Of a DNA stretch of 64,000 nucleotides, positions 17,586 through 25,832 are shown one piece after another. Both the position numbers and the translations under genes were made by a program. Numbering within the stretch: position 1 is the first letter of the stretch; each line of letters starts with the position of its first letter. The notes under the pieces were generated by a model. The model saw only the letters and a list, made by a program, of their open reading frames with translations, had not been told where the DNA came from and ran no database searches. The stretch spans positions 225,898 to 289,897 of the forward strand of contig NZ_LUUB01000080.1 in the NCBI RefSeq assembly GCF_001641635.1, given 5' to 3'. This stretch comes from Bradyrhizobium centrolobii (GTDB lineage: Bacteria; Pseudomonadota; Alphaproteobacteria; Rhizobiales; Xanthobacteraceae).

Positions 17586-18068
17586 ATGAAGTCCGGCAGA
17601 TTTTTCCTCACCTGCGCCCTTGTCGCCGGCGGAGCTTCCAATGTCGGCGCTGCGCCTGCGAAGGTCTCGGGCTCGACCGCGCTGGCACTCGCGGGCGTGA
17701 TCGCGCCGCTGTCGCCGGACTTGTCGGGCGCCGAGAAAAAGGCGGTGGCGATGCTGTTCGCCGCCAACAGTGACATCCCCTACAAGAAGACAATCGTGGT
17801 GACCGCGGACCGGATCGTCTGCCGCACCGGCAATGTCGACATCACCATGCGCAACTGCGAAGTCACCTTCGGCAAGACGGTCAAGACCGTGAATGGCTCC
17901 ACGGCCAACGAAATCTTCGCCACCGAGGTGCTGGCCGGCATTCCGGCCGATGGCGCGGCGGGATCGAATTTCGAAAGCCTGACCAGGCTGAGCTGCACGA
18001 TCGACCCGAACGCGATCCGGCAAAAAGACGGCAGCGGCGCGGATTGCACGTTCCAGCCGGGGAATTGA
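17586..18068 (+). CDS. Secreted protein of unknown function
   Basis: A 160-residue protein with an N-terminal signal peptide (FFLTCALVAGGASNVGAAPA). The mature part contains four cysteines (CRTGNVDITMRNCEV, LSCTID, DCTF), enough for two disulfides. I do not recognise a family. CAAGG just ahead of the ATG serves as ribosome site. It is followed by another secreted protein on the same strand. Confidence 0.7.
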   Translation: MKSGRFFLTCALVAGGASNVGAAPAKVSGSTALALAGVIAPLSPDLSGAEKKAVAMLFAANSDIPYKKTIVVTADRIVCRTGNVDITMRNCEVTFGKTVKTVNGSTANEIFATEVLAGIPADGAAGSNFESLTRLSCTIDPNAIRQKDGSGADCTFQPGN

Positions 18069-18193
18069 GCTGGGCCTGAAGGGGGAGCCGAAGGTGCCGT
18101 GAAATCGCCTCAAGACGAACTAACTAATAAGGCGAATTGAAAAGACGGGCCAAACGGGCGACCCAATATGAGGCGCGCAAGGCCGGCATCAAT

Positions 18194-19123
18194 ATGAAGA
18201 ATTATCTCGCATTTTTCCTTCTTCTGACCGTCACAACAGCCTCCGCGCACGGCCCGCTGCGGGCGCGGCTGACAGCGCCGTCCAATCTTGTTCAGGTGGG
18301 CCTAATCGACTCGGACACGGTTGCCGGTGGGACCGCGCGGCTGTGCGAACAGGTCTCGTTCACGCGCGGCCTGCGCTACGGCGAGAGCGAGGCCAATGTG
18401 CTCGATGTCGCCACCAGCACGACCAAGCCGGATACGCCGCGGCCGGTGCTGCTGTTCGTGGCGGGCGACACCTTTACCGGCGACACGGCGGCGCCGGACC
18501 TGTCGCGTCAGATCCAGGACCAGGCCATGTGCTTTGCCGCGCGCAACGACATGATCGGGGTGCGCGTCAACTATCGCCTCGCGCCCGCGGCGACCTGGCC
18601 GGTCGGCGCGACCGATGTGGCGGCGGCGCTGTCCTGGATTCACGGGAATATCGACCTGTTCAATGGCGACACCCGCGAGATCGTCGCGGTCGGTTACGGC
18701 GCTGGCGCCTTTCATGTCGCCAGCCTGCTGGCACATCCCGAACTCCAGACCACCCACTCCGACGTCGCCGGCGTCGTGCTGATTTCGGGGATCTATCGCG
18801 CGGGCAAGAACGCCACCGACAGCGAGAAGGCTTATTTCGGCACCGATGCCAGCCAATATGACAAGCGGTCGGTCTTCCCCGGCATCCTCAACGTCGAAGA
18901 GACGATCGTGCTGGCCTGGGCCGCGGACGATCCCGCAGAACTCGTAACGCAGGGCGATATCCTGAGGAAGACGCTCTGCGGCGCAGGCCACTGTCCGCGC
19001 ACCACGGTTCTGCGCAGCCGCGACGGCATTGCCGCGGCGTTCGGCCTCGACGGCTCCGCCGACAGCCTCGCCGAACCGACGCTGCTGCTGGTGCACCAGC
19101 TCGAGGCGCGCGGTCTGCCATAG
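18194..19123 (+). CDS. Secreted alpha/beta-hydrolase fold protein lacking the catalytic serine
   Basis: A 309-residue protein with a signal peptide (residues 1-19). The fold landmarks of the BD-FAE/acetyl-esterase group are visible: GVRVNYRLAPAATWPVGATD, AAALSWIHGN, then the nucleophile-elbow position. There the usual G-x-S-x-G reads G-Y-G-A-G (167-171), so Gly169 replaces the serine. The oxyanion HGG loop is replaced by VAGDTFTG, and the C-terminal G-H histidine segment is not recognisable. It is probably a non-catalytic binding protein or a changed enzyme. Most related paralogues are active esterases, so this rests on motif reading. Confidence 0.75.
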   Translation: MKNYLAFFLLLTVTTASAHGPLRARLTAPSNLVQVGLIDSDTVAGGTARLCEQVSFTRGLRYGESEANVLDVATSTTKPDTPRPVLLFVAGDTFTGDTAAPDLSRQIQDQAMCFAARNDMIGVRVNYRLAPAATWPVGATDVAAALSWIHGNIDLFNGDTREIVAVGYGAGAFHVASLLAHPELQTTHSDVAGVVLISGIYRAGKNATDSEKAYFGTDASQYDKRSVFPGILNVEETIVLAWAADDPAELVTQGDILRKTLCGAGHCPRTTVLRSRDGIAAAFGLDGSADSLAEPTLLLVHQLEARGLP

Positions 19124-19223
19124 CGGCACGCCGCCGTCGGCGCGTCAGCACGTCTGCCGTTTGGGTCAGCGTGGAACAGGACGCAACTTCGAAACGAGCC
19201 GTCAGCCACAGGATTGACAAACG

Positions 19224-19239
19224 CTTGACCTAGATCAAG
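19224..19239. promoter_or_regulatory. FNR/FixK-type palindrome upstream of binding-protein gene
   Basis: The perfect inverted repeat CTTGA-CCTAGA-TCAAG matches the TTGA-N6-TCAA core bound by FNR, FnrN and FixK proteins. Its centre is about 72 bp before the ATG at 19304, a suitable place for activation of a promoter near 19270. The binding protein itself is not encoded here. Confidence 0.6.
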
Positions 19240-19303
19240 CGGCCTTGGTGCCGATTGGGCCGACCTCCATGAGGGGCCAACATCAAACATCAAGGTGTCG
19301 AAC

Positions 19304-20527
19304 ATGCGCGTCATCGGCAGGATGCTGTTCGTTTTGATGGTCGCCTCAGCGTCGCTGGGGGCGATGTCCCAGCAACATGCAGAGCAATCCGCCGCCGACA
19401 ACGAAATCCGCATCGGCAATGTCATGCCGTATTCGGGGCCGCTTTCGGAATTCGGCGCGATCGGCAAGGCGGAGGCCGCCTATTTCGACATGATCAACGA
19501 TCGTGGCGGCATCAACGGCCGCAAGATCCGCTTCATCACCCGCGACGACAATTCCGATCCCGCGACCGCGCTGGAGCTGACGCGCAATCTGGTCGAGACG
19601 GACGACGTGCTATTGATGTTCGGATCGTTCGGCACGCCCGGCAATCTCGCCACGCGCTGGTATCTCAACGAGCGGAAGATTCCGCAGCTTTTCGTCGCGT
19701 CGGGTGACGAGGAGCTGAGCCGGCCCAACCGGTTTCCCTGGACCATGGGCTGGCAGCCCTCGTTCAAGGCCGAGGGACGCATCTACGCCAACTACATCCA
19801 GGCCTATTATCCGCATCGCAAGATCGTGGTGCTCTGGCAGAACGACCAGTTCGGGCGCATGGTCTTCAAGGGCATCGAGGAAGGTCTTGGCGATCTGAAC
19901 CGTCTTGTCCTCGTCGATATCGCCTTCGACATTGCCGATGAGCATCTCGAAGGGCACGTCTCGATCCTCAAGCGCGCGGGCGCCGATATTTTCGTCTTTC
20001 TCGGCGTGCCGTCGACGGCGTCCAAGGTGATCAAGCTGGCGGCGTCACTCAATTGGCGCCCGGTCTTCATCGTGAACGATGCCTCCGCCTCGATCGCCAA
20101 TGCGATGGCGCCCGCAGGCTTGGAGAATTCGGCCGGCGTGATCTCGGCAGCCTTCCTGAAGGATCCGAGCGATCCCGCATGGAAAGACGATCCTGCCATG
20201 AAGGACTGGTTCGCCTTCATGGACAAGTACCATCACGTAGAAAGCACGAACAACAGCGCTGCGCTCTATGGCTACGCCGCGGCCGAGGCGCTGACGCAGG
20301 TGCTGAAGCAATGCGGCGACGACCTATCGCGCGAGAACATCATGCGTCAGGCGGCTTCGCTCAGGGATCGTCGGCCCTCCGTTGCGTTGCCCAACATCAG
20401 GATGAATACCTCGCCAGACAGCTATCTGCCGATCAAGCAGATGCGGCTTGTCCAGTTTGACGGCCGTTCCTGGCAACCATTCGGCGACGTGATCGAGACC
20501 GCATTCACGGAAGGCGCAAAGCGATGA
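19304..20527 (+). CDS. Branched-chain amino-acid-type ABC substrate-binding protein (orphan)
   Basis: A 407-residue periplasmic type-I binding protein (LivK/Peripla_BP_6 family). The signal peptide covers about residues 1-24. The mature protein starts with IRIGNVMPYSGPLSEFGAIG, and TRDDNSDPATALELTRNLVE and AALYGYAAAEALTQVLKQCG are typical. AAGGTG lies eight bases before the chosen ATG; a GTG three codons earlier is possible. No permease or ATPase genes are adjacent, so it either serves a distant importer or works as a sensor. The FNR/FixK-like box upstream suggests low-oxygen control. It is convergent, 7 bp apart, with the heme-linked cyclase. Confidence 0.88.
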   Translation: MRVIGRMLFVLMVASASLGAMSQQHAEQSAADNEIRIGNVMPYSGPLSEFGAIGKAEAAYFDMINDRGGINGRKIRFITRDDNSDPATALELTRNLVETDDVLLMFGSFGTPGNLATRWYLNERKIPQLFVASGDEELSRPNRFPWTMGWQPSFKAEGRIYANYIQAYYPHRKIVVLWQNDQFGRMVFKGIEEGLGDLNRLVLVDIAFDIADEHLEGHVSILKRAGADIFVFLGVPSTASKVIKLAASLNWRPVFIVNDASASIANAMAPAGLENSAGVISAAFLKDPSDPAWKDDPAMKDWFAFMDKYHHVESTNNSAALYGYAAAEALTQVLKQCGDDLSRENIMRQAASLRDRRPSVALPNIRMNTSPDSYLPIKQMRLVQFDGRSWQPFGDVIETAFTEGAKR

Positions 20528-20534
20528 CCTGCCC

Positions 20535-22097
20535 TCACGCGGGCTTGAGCGAGGCCAGCGCGTTTTCCAGGAGCAAGCGTACACGGGCGGCGTCACCGGA
20601 TTTCACGACGGCCGGGTCGAGATAGAGCTCCAGGCCCGGAGCGCGCTCCGTGATGACGCCGCTCTTCCCGGCTCCCCCATCGTTCAGTGCGTCGACCGAA
20701 TAGGGGATGACCTCCCGGCTGATGCCCTTCATTGTGATCGCGGGCAGCGCGTGCGCGCGAACGATGTCGCTGACCAGCGCGAAGGTCTCGTAGCTCAGCA
20801 CGATGCCGCCGGGTTCGGCGATCGATTGCAGGCGCGCGGCGAGGTTCGCTTCCGCACCGATGATGGTGTAGTCCATGCGGTCGCTGCTGCCGAAATTGCC
20901 GACATTGCAATAGCCGGAATTGATGCCCATGCGCGAGCGGAACGGCTGCTCGATGCCGGAGGCGCGCCATTTCGCATTGAGCTCGGTGAGCCGGTGCTGC
21001 ATGCGCCAGGCCATCTGAAGACAGGCCTGCGCGTCGGCGCGATCTCCCTTGGTCTCGGGGTCGCCGAAGAAGATCAGCATGGCGTCGCCGATGAACTTGT
21101 CGATGGTGCCGCCGAATTCGTGCGCGATCGCCGACATCTCGGTGAAGTATTCGTTCAGAAGCTGGGTCAACAGCTCCGGCTGGAGCCGCTCGGCGGTCGC
21201 GGTGAAATTCTGGATGTCGGAGAAGAATATAGTGAGCTTCTTGCGCTCGGTATGGATGGTGACGTCCTTCTGGCCGCTGAAGATGCTCTTGTAGACCTGG
21301 GGCGGGATGTAGCGCGAGATCTTCATCGAGAGCGAGGCGAGGAAGTCGTTGGCCGACTCGAGCTCCTTGTTCATGTTCTTGATGCGATTGGCCTGACGGC
21401 GCTGGAGCGAGAGGAAGGACAGGCCGCTTCCGGCTGCAATCAGGAGATAGGCCAGCAGGAACTTGAACGAGAAGATATTGGCCGCGATCGGCTGCGCGAT
21501 GATCACCTCCTGGATGCCGCGGACGTCGCCGACCTTCCAGTCCTTCTTGGGGCTCTCGGGATGGCTGTTGTGGCAGCTCACGCAGGCCGGCCCCATGGTT
21601 ACGGGGGCGACCAGGCGGACCTTGTCGGAGAACAGCGACGTCTCGGTGTCGACGATCTTCTGCTCGGGATCGATGCGGAGCGCGGCCAGCGCGTCCCGCT
21701 CGAACTTGTCGAGCTGGTGCGGCGCGCGGTTCTGGAACGGGAAGTCCGAGACGAAGCGGTAGGTGATGTTCTCCTGCTGTGCGCCGATCACCCGCCCGAG
21801 CTCCAGCGAGAGCGTCGCCGGAATCGGGATCGCGCCGGGGACCGACTCGTAGTTGTGCACGACCTTGGTCGTGCCGTTCGGGTTGGCGAGGATGCGCCCG
21901 ACCACGTTGGACGCATAATAGCTGCGCACGCTGGTGATGACGGAGTTGAGATCGGCGGCCTGCCGGCGCAGCGCCGTCTTGCTCAGCTCGGTCAGGTCCA
22001 GCCAGACCGCCAGCGGCAGCGCAAGCAGGAGGAAGGCGATCACGGCACCGGTCAGGATGCCGCTCTTGCGCTGTTCTTCGGAGATCTCTTGTTTCAC
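20535..22097 (-). CDS. Membrane adenylate/guanylate cyclase with c-type heme sensor domain (DUF3365/Tll0287-like)
   Basis: A 520-residue protein from a GTG start at 22097 with CGGAG upstream. TM1 is near residues 13-33 and TM2 near 209-230. The periplasmic loop between them resembles the DUF3365/Tll0287 domain and carries the c-heme motif CVSCH (172-176) followed by NSHPESPKKDWKVGD. A short helical linker leads to a class III nucleotide cyclase domain (about 286-475): LTIFFSDIQNFTA with metal Asp293, DKFIGDAMLIFFG and MDYTIIGAEANLAARL. The likely role is to couple heme redox or ligand state in the periplasm to cAMP synthesis inside; this is inference from architecture. Confidence 0.88.
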   Translation of the reverse strand: MKQEISEEQRKSGILTGAVIAFLLLALPLAVWLDLTELSKTALRRQAADLNSVITSVRSYYASNVVGRILANPNGTTKVVHNYESVPGAIPIPATLSLELGRVIGAQQENITYRFVSDFPFQNRAPHQLDKFERDALAALRIDPEQKIVDTETSLFSDKVRLVAPVTMGPACVSCHNSHPESPKKDWKVGDVRGIQEVIIAQPIAANIFSFKFLLAYLLIAAGSGLSFLSLQRRQANRIKNMNKELESANDFLASLSMKISRYIPPQVYKSIFSGQKDVTIHTERKKLTIFFSDIQNFTATAERLQPELLTQLLNEYFTEMSAIAHEFGGTIDKFIGDAMLIFFGDPETKGDRADAQACLQMAWRMQHRLTELNAKWRASGIEQPFRSRMGINSGYCNVGNFGSSDRMDYTIIGAEANLAARLQSIAEPGGIVLSYETFALVSDIVRAHALPAITMKGISREVIPYSVDALNDGGAGKSGVITERAPGLELYLDPAVVKSGDAARVRLLLENALASLKPA

Positions 22098-22290
22098 TTT
22101 GTGGCTCCGTTGTGTGCGTTCTTGTCGCAAAGTCTGGGGACCTGACGGCACAGCATGCAGGGGCACAGAGCCCGTAAACGCGAACCCGCGCAACCCCATT
22201 TTATGGTGGTCGCGGGAATGCGCCTTTTCGTTTCATGACCAATGCTTAAGATCGGGGCAGACCTGCATCTGCTCCGCCGGGAGACGCCCT

Positions 22291-23382
22291 ATGACCGAGA
22301 CCATCCGCATCAAGCGCATCAATGCGCGCCCCGTGATCGTGCCGATGAACCTGCCGCTCCAGACCTCGACCGGGGCGGTCGCCAAGGCACCGCTGGTGCT
22401 GATCGACTGCGAGACCGACGAGGGCGCGCAGGGGCATGCCTATCTGTTCTCGATCACGCCGTCGGCCTTGAAGCCCCTGACGGCGATGGTCGCGGAAATG
22501 TCGGAGATGCTCGCCGGCGACGAGCTTTTGCCGTTCGAGCTCGAGCGCAAGCTGACCCAGCGTTTCACCCTGCTCGGCCTTGCCGGCCTGCAGAGGCTGG
22601 CGCAATCCGGCATCGACATGGCGGCATGGGACGCGCTGGCGCGCGCCAAGGGCTTGCCGCTGGCACGGCTGCTGGGCGGTGCGCCCAAGCCGGTGCGGGC
22701 CTACAACTCGAAGGGGCTCGGCATCATGCCGGCCGCCGCCGCGGTGGACGAGGCGCACAAGCTGCTGGCTGAGGGTTTTCATGCCGCAAAAATCCGCGTC
22801 GGGCGGCCCGATGCGCGGGAGGATCTCAACGTGGTGCGCGCGGTGCGCAAGGCGGTCGGCGACCAGGTGACATTGATGTGCGACTACAACCAGGCCTTGA
22901 CGGTCACCGAGGCGATCCGCCGCGGCGAGATGCTCGACGACGAGGGGCTGACCTGGATCGAGGAGCCGATCCGCCATGACGACTATGCCGGCTGTGCCCG
23001 CATCGCGGATGCGCTCCGCACGCCGGTCCAGATCGGCGAGAATTTCGACAGCGCCTTTTCCATGCAATCCGCGCTCGCCGCGGAGGCCTGCGACTACGTG
23101 ATGCCTGACGTGCAGCGCATCGGCGGCGTCACCGGCTGGCTGCGCGCCGCGTCGCTGGCGCATGCCGCCGGCGTGGAGATGTCGACGCATCTGTTCTCGG
23201 AGGTCAGCGCACATCTGCTCTGCGTGACCCCGACCGCGCATTGGCTGGAATATGTCGACTGGGCCGATGCGGTGCTGGCAACACGCCTTGCGATCAAGGA
23301 CGGCTTTGCACTGCCGAACGAGACGCCGGGCAACGGCATCGAATGGGACGAAGCTGCGGTGAGGAAGTACCTGGTCGAGTGA
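22291..23382 (+). CDS. Enolase-superfamily enzyme (mandelate racemase / muconate lactonizing type)
   Basis: A 363-residue protein with the capping domain and TIM barrel of the family. Catalytic landmarks: K167-x-R169 in FHAAKIRVG (K-x-K in many members), metal ligands in MCDYNQAL, WIEEPI and IGENFD, and a terminal histidine in MSTHLFSEVSAH. These enzymes abstract a proton alpha to a carboxylate; racemases, sugar-acid dehydratases and cycloisomerases share the motif set. The position beside a sulfatase, an ABC importer and an AroE-like dehydrogenase suggests use of a carboxylated sugar or cyclitol, which is inference. GGGAG precedes the ATG. Confidence 0.88.
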   Translation: MTETIRIKRINARPVIVPMNLPLQTSTGAVAKAPLVLIDCETDEGAQGHAYLFSITPSALKPLTAMVAEMSEMLAGDELLPFELERKLTQRFTLLGLAGLQRLAQSGIDMAAWDALARAKGLPLARLLGGAPKPVRAYNSKGLGIMPAAAAVDEAHKLLAEGFHAAKIRVGRPDAREDLNVVRAVRKAVGDQVTLMCDYNQALTVTEAIRRGEMLDDEGLTWIEEPIRHDDYAGCARIADALRTPVQIGENFDSAFSMQSALAAEACDYVMPDVQRIGGVTGWLRAASLAHAAGVEMSTHLFSEVSAHLLCVTPTAHWLEYVDWADAVLATRLAIKDGFALPNETPGNGIEWDEAAVRKYLVE

Positions 23383-23439
23383 TCGAAGGCTGGAGGCTGG
23401 TCGGTTCACCTCGCGCCGCTTGCGGGGAGAGGGAGCGCG

Positions 23440-24867
23440 TCAGCGCACTGCGGCATTCAGATCCATCGTCTCGAGCAGGCTGTCCTGGCGCCAGTCGATC
23501 AGGGCATCCTTGAGGCGGCTGATGACACCGGCGTGCTGGGGCGCGCCCCAGAGATTGTCGCGCTCGGCCGGATCATTCGCGAGATCGAAGAGCTGGCCGT
23601 CCTCCGCGCCGTGAATGAACACGGCCTTCCATCTGTCGTCGCGCACCATGGTGATCAGCCTCGCGCCCGTCATGGCGACGTCGCCGGCCTGCTCGCTGAA
23701 GACGAAATCGCGGCCGGCCCAGCTGTCACCCTTGAGCGGGGAAAGCAGGCTGCGGGCCTGGAACGGTTTTGGATGCTGCGCGCCGGCGAGATCCAGGATG
23801 GAAGGACCGAGGTCGAACAGCTGGCATTTTTCGCGGATCCGCCGCCCGCCTTTGAAACGTCCGGGCGACCAGAACAGCAGCGGTATGCGCGTGACGGGCT
23901 CGTACATCGACCATTTCTGGCTGAGGCCATGTTCGCCGAGATTGTCGCCGTGATCCGACATGAAGATGAGGACGCAGTCGTCGAGATAGCCCTTGTCCCC
24001 GAGCGTCTCCAGCAGGCGACCGATCTGCTCGTCGATCATGGTGACGTTGGCATAATAGTGTGCGCGCAGGCGCCGCATCTCGTCATGCGTCGGCTGAAGC
24101 TTCCATGACACCGCGTCGTGGTCGACCTCAGTGTCGTGGCGGCGCTTCTCCTTCAGATAGGCCGGCAATCCCTCGATCTCGGCCTCTGTCGGCTGAGGGA
24201 CCGGAAGGTCGTTTCGGCCAAGGTAATGCTCCAGATATTCCGGCAGCGGGTCATAGGGCGGATGCGGTCCGGGCAGGCCGATCTGCATGAACAGCGCATC
24301 GGGCTTGGGACGGGTCTCCAGCCACCACATCGCGGTCTCGGCGACGAAAATGTCTGGATGCAGCGATTTTGGCATCTCCCATGTGAACGCGCCCATCCTG
24401 TCGCCGTAATCCGGCAGGCTGCGATAGCCGGCACGGGACGGCTTGGTCAGCTTGTGCGCGGCGAAGGCCTTGTCCAGTTCGTCGGCGAACCAGCGTCCTT
24501 CGAAAAAACGATCCTTGTTCTCGACTACGAAGCGCTCGTGGAACCCCGCCTTAGCGTCATAGGGGATCGTATGCATCTTGCCGACGTTGACGCAGTGATA
24601 GCCGGCTTCCGCCAGCTTGCTGACCCACGTCTTCTGCCAGGCCTGCCCGTTGCGCAGCACGCCGGAGGCGTGCGGATAGAGACCGGAAAACAGTGCCGCG
24701 CGCGAGGGAACGCAGCTCGGCGCATTGATGAAGCAATTGTCAAAATAGACCCCTTCGCCCGTCAGACGATCGAGATTCGGCGTTTTCATGTAGGGGTGGC
24801 CCGTCGCCGCGATCGTGTCGAAGCGTTGCTGATCCGTCATGACCAGGACGATGTGGGGCTTTGTCAC
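23440..24867 (-). CDS. Sulfatase (formylglycine-dependent sulfatase family)
   Basis: A 475-residue cytoplasmic-looking sulfatase with no signal peptide. VLVMTDQQRFD supplies the first metal ligands; Cys52-Val-Pro-Ser-Arg56 followed by AALFSGLYPH is the sulfatase signature whose cysteine must become formylglycine. IFMSDHGDNLGEHGL gives the later Asp-His metal ligands. It hydrolyses sulfate esters (choline-sulfatase and arylsulfatase groups) or, in related enzymes, phosphonate esters. It starts with GTG, with AGGAC upstream, divergent from the FadR-type regulator. A formylglycine-generating enzyme gene lies at 31597-32607. Confidence 0.9.
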   Translation of the reverse strand: MTKPHIVLVMTDQQRFDTIAATGHPYMKTPNLDRLTGEGVYFDNCFINAPSCVPSRAALFSGLYPHASGVLRNGQAWQKTWVSKLAEAGYHCVNVGKMHTIPYDAKAGFHERFVVENKDRFFEGRWFADELDKAFAAHKLTKPSRAGYRSLPDYGDRMGAFTWEMPKSLHPDIFVAETAMWWLETRPKPDALFMQIGLPGPHPPYDPLPEYLEHYLGRNDLPVPQPTEAEIEGLPAYLKEKRRHDTEVDHDAVSWKLQPTHDEMRRLRAHYYANVTMIDEQIGRLLETLGDKGYLDDCVLIFMSDHGDNLGEHGLSQKWSMYEPVTRIPLLFWSPGRFKGGRRIREKCQLFDLGPSILDLAGAQHPKPFQARSLLSPLKGDSWAGRDFVFSEQAGDVAMTGARLITMVRDDRWKAVFIHGAEDGQLFDLANDPAERDNLWGAPQHAGVISRLKDALIDWRQDSLLETMDLNAAVR

Positions 24868-25037
24868 GGTTGTTTTGTCCTACGCGGCGTTGTCTCAAAA
24901 GAAAATATGTCTGACATAATAATTCTTGTCAAACCTCGCGCTGCTGGATTATCTTGCATTCGAACCGCATTTCTCTGGGCAAACGCATTCACAACATGCA
25001 ATAAATCAGACATTTAAACTCCAGGATCCGGATCAAC
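24868..25037. promoter_or_regulatory. Divergent AT-rich promoter region with GTNNNAC operator-like sites
   Basis: A 170-bp AT-rich spacer between the sulfatase and the FadR-type regulator. The palindrome ATGTC-T-GACAT at 24907-24917 fits the GT-N3-AC core bound by FadR-subfamily GntR proteins. A related half, ATCAGACAT, lies at 25005-25013 just before the regulator start. The two sites are well placed for control of both transcripts and self-control by the regulator. Confidence 0.6.
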
Positions 25038-25802
25038 GTGGCAAAGGCCGACAGCAACGACAGCCCGCAATCGAGCACTCAGGTCGCCCGCGAAGTGGCG
25101 CGGCTGATCCTGACGGGCGTGTGGCGCGAGGGCACGACCTTGCCGCGCGAGATCGAGCTTGCGTCCCGCTTCGACGTCAGCCGCGCCTCCATCCGCGAGG
25201 CGCTCTCGCTGCTCAAGGCGAAGGGGTTGATCGTCTCGAAGCAGAAGGCCGGCACGCATGTGCGGGCGCGCATCGACTGGAACATGCTCGATGAGGAATT
25301 GCTCAATTGGACCTTGTCGGAATTGCCGACGCAGGAGTTTGCCAAGCAGCTTTTGGAGATTCGCAGGATCGTTGAGCCGGAGGCCTGTGCAATCTGCGCC
25401 GCGCGCGGCACCGACGAGGATTTTGCGCGGATCGAACGCGCCTATCGTGGCATGGACGCAGCAGGAATGGACCGCCTTGCCTATGCCGAGCCGGACCTGC
25501 AGTTTCACCGCGGCATTCTCATCGCCACGGGAAACGACTTTCTGATCGCCTTCGGCGCCACCGTTGCCGCGGCGCTGCGCATGTCGTTCAACCTGTCGAC
25601 GCAGAACGCGGGCGCGCCGCGCAAGAGCCTGCCCTACCATCGCGCGGTCCTCGACGCGATATGGGCGCGCAATCCCGACGCGGCGCGTCAGGCCATGCAC
25701 AAGCTCATGGATCTCACCGAACAGAACATCATCTCGGCGCTGTCGCGCCAAAGGAAGAAGGACGCCGAGGATGAAAACGCCCGCACCAGACGGGCGCGTT
25801 GA
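25038..25802 (+). CDS. GntR-family transcriptional regulator, FadR subfamily
   Basis: A 254-residue regulator. The N-terminal winged helix (VAREVARLILTGVWREG, LASRFDVSRASIREALSLLK, VSKQKAGTHV) is followed by an all-helical FCD ligand domain with the metal-site histidines in DLQFHRGIL and YHRAVLDAI. It starts at GTG with AGGA upstream. It heads the unit with the ABC transporter and AroE-like genes and is divergent from the sulfatase, so the inducer is probably the transported compound or a metabolite. This subfamily often responds to sugar acids and other carboxylates. Confidence 0.9.
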   Translation: MAKADSNDSPQSSTQVAREVARLILTGVWREGTTLPREIELASRFDVSRASIREALSLLKAKGLIVSKQKAGTHVRARIDWNMLDEELLNWTLSELPTQEFAKQLLEIRRIVEPEACAICAARGTDEDFARIERAYRGMDAAGMDRLAYAEPDLQFHRGILIATGNDFLIAFGATVAAALRMSFNLSTQNAGAPRKSLPYHRAVLDAIWARNPDAARQAMHKLMDLTEQNIISALSRQRKKDAEDENARTRRAR

Positions 25803-25832
25803 AACCGGCAAGCCGTATCGAGGGAGGACAAT

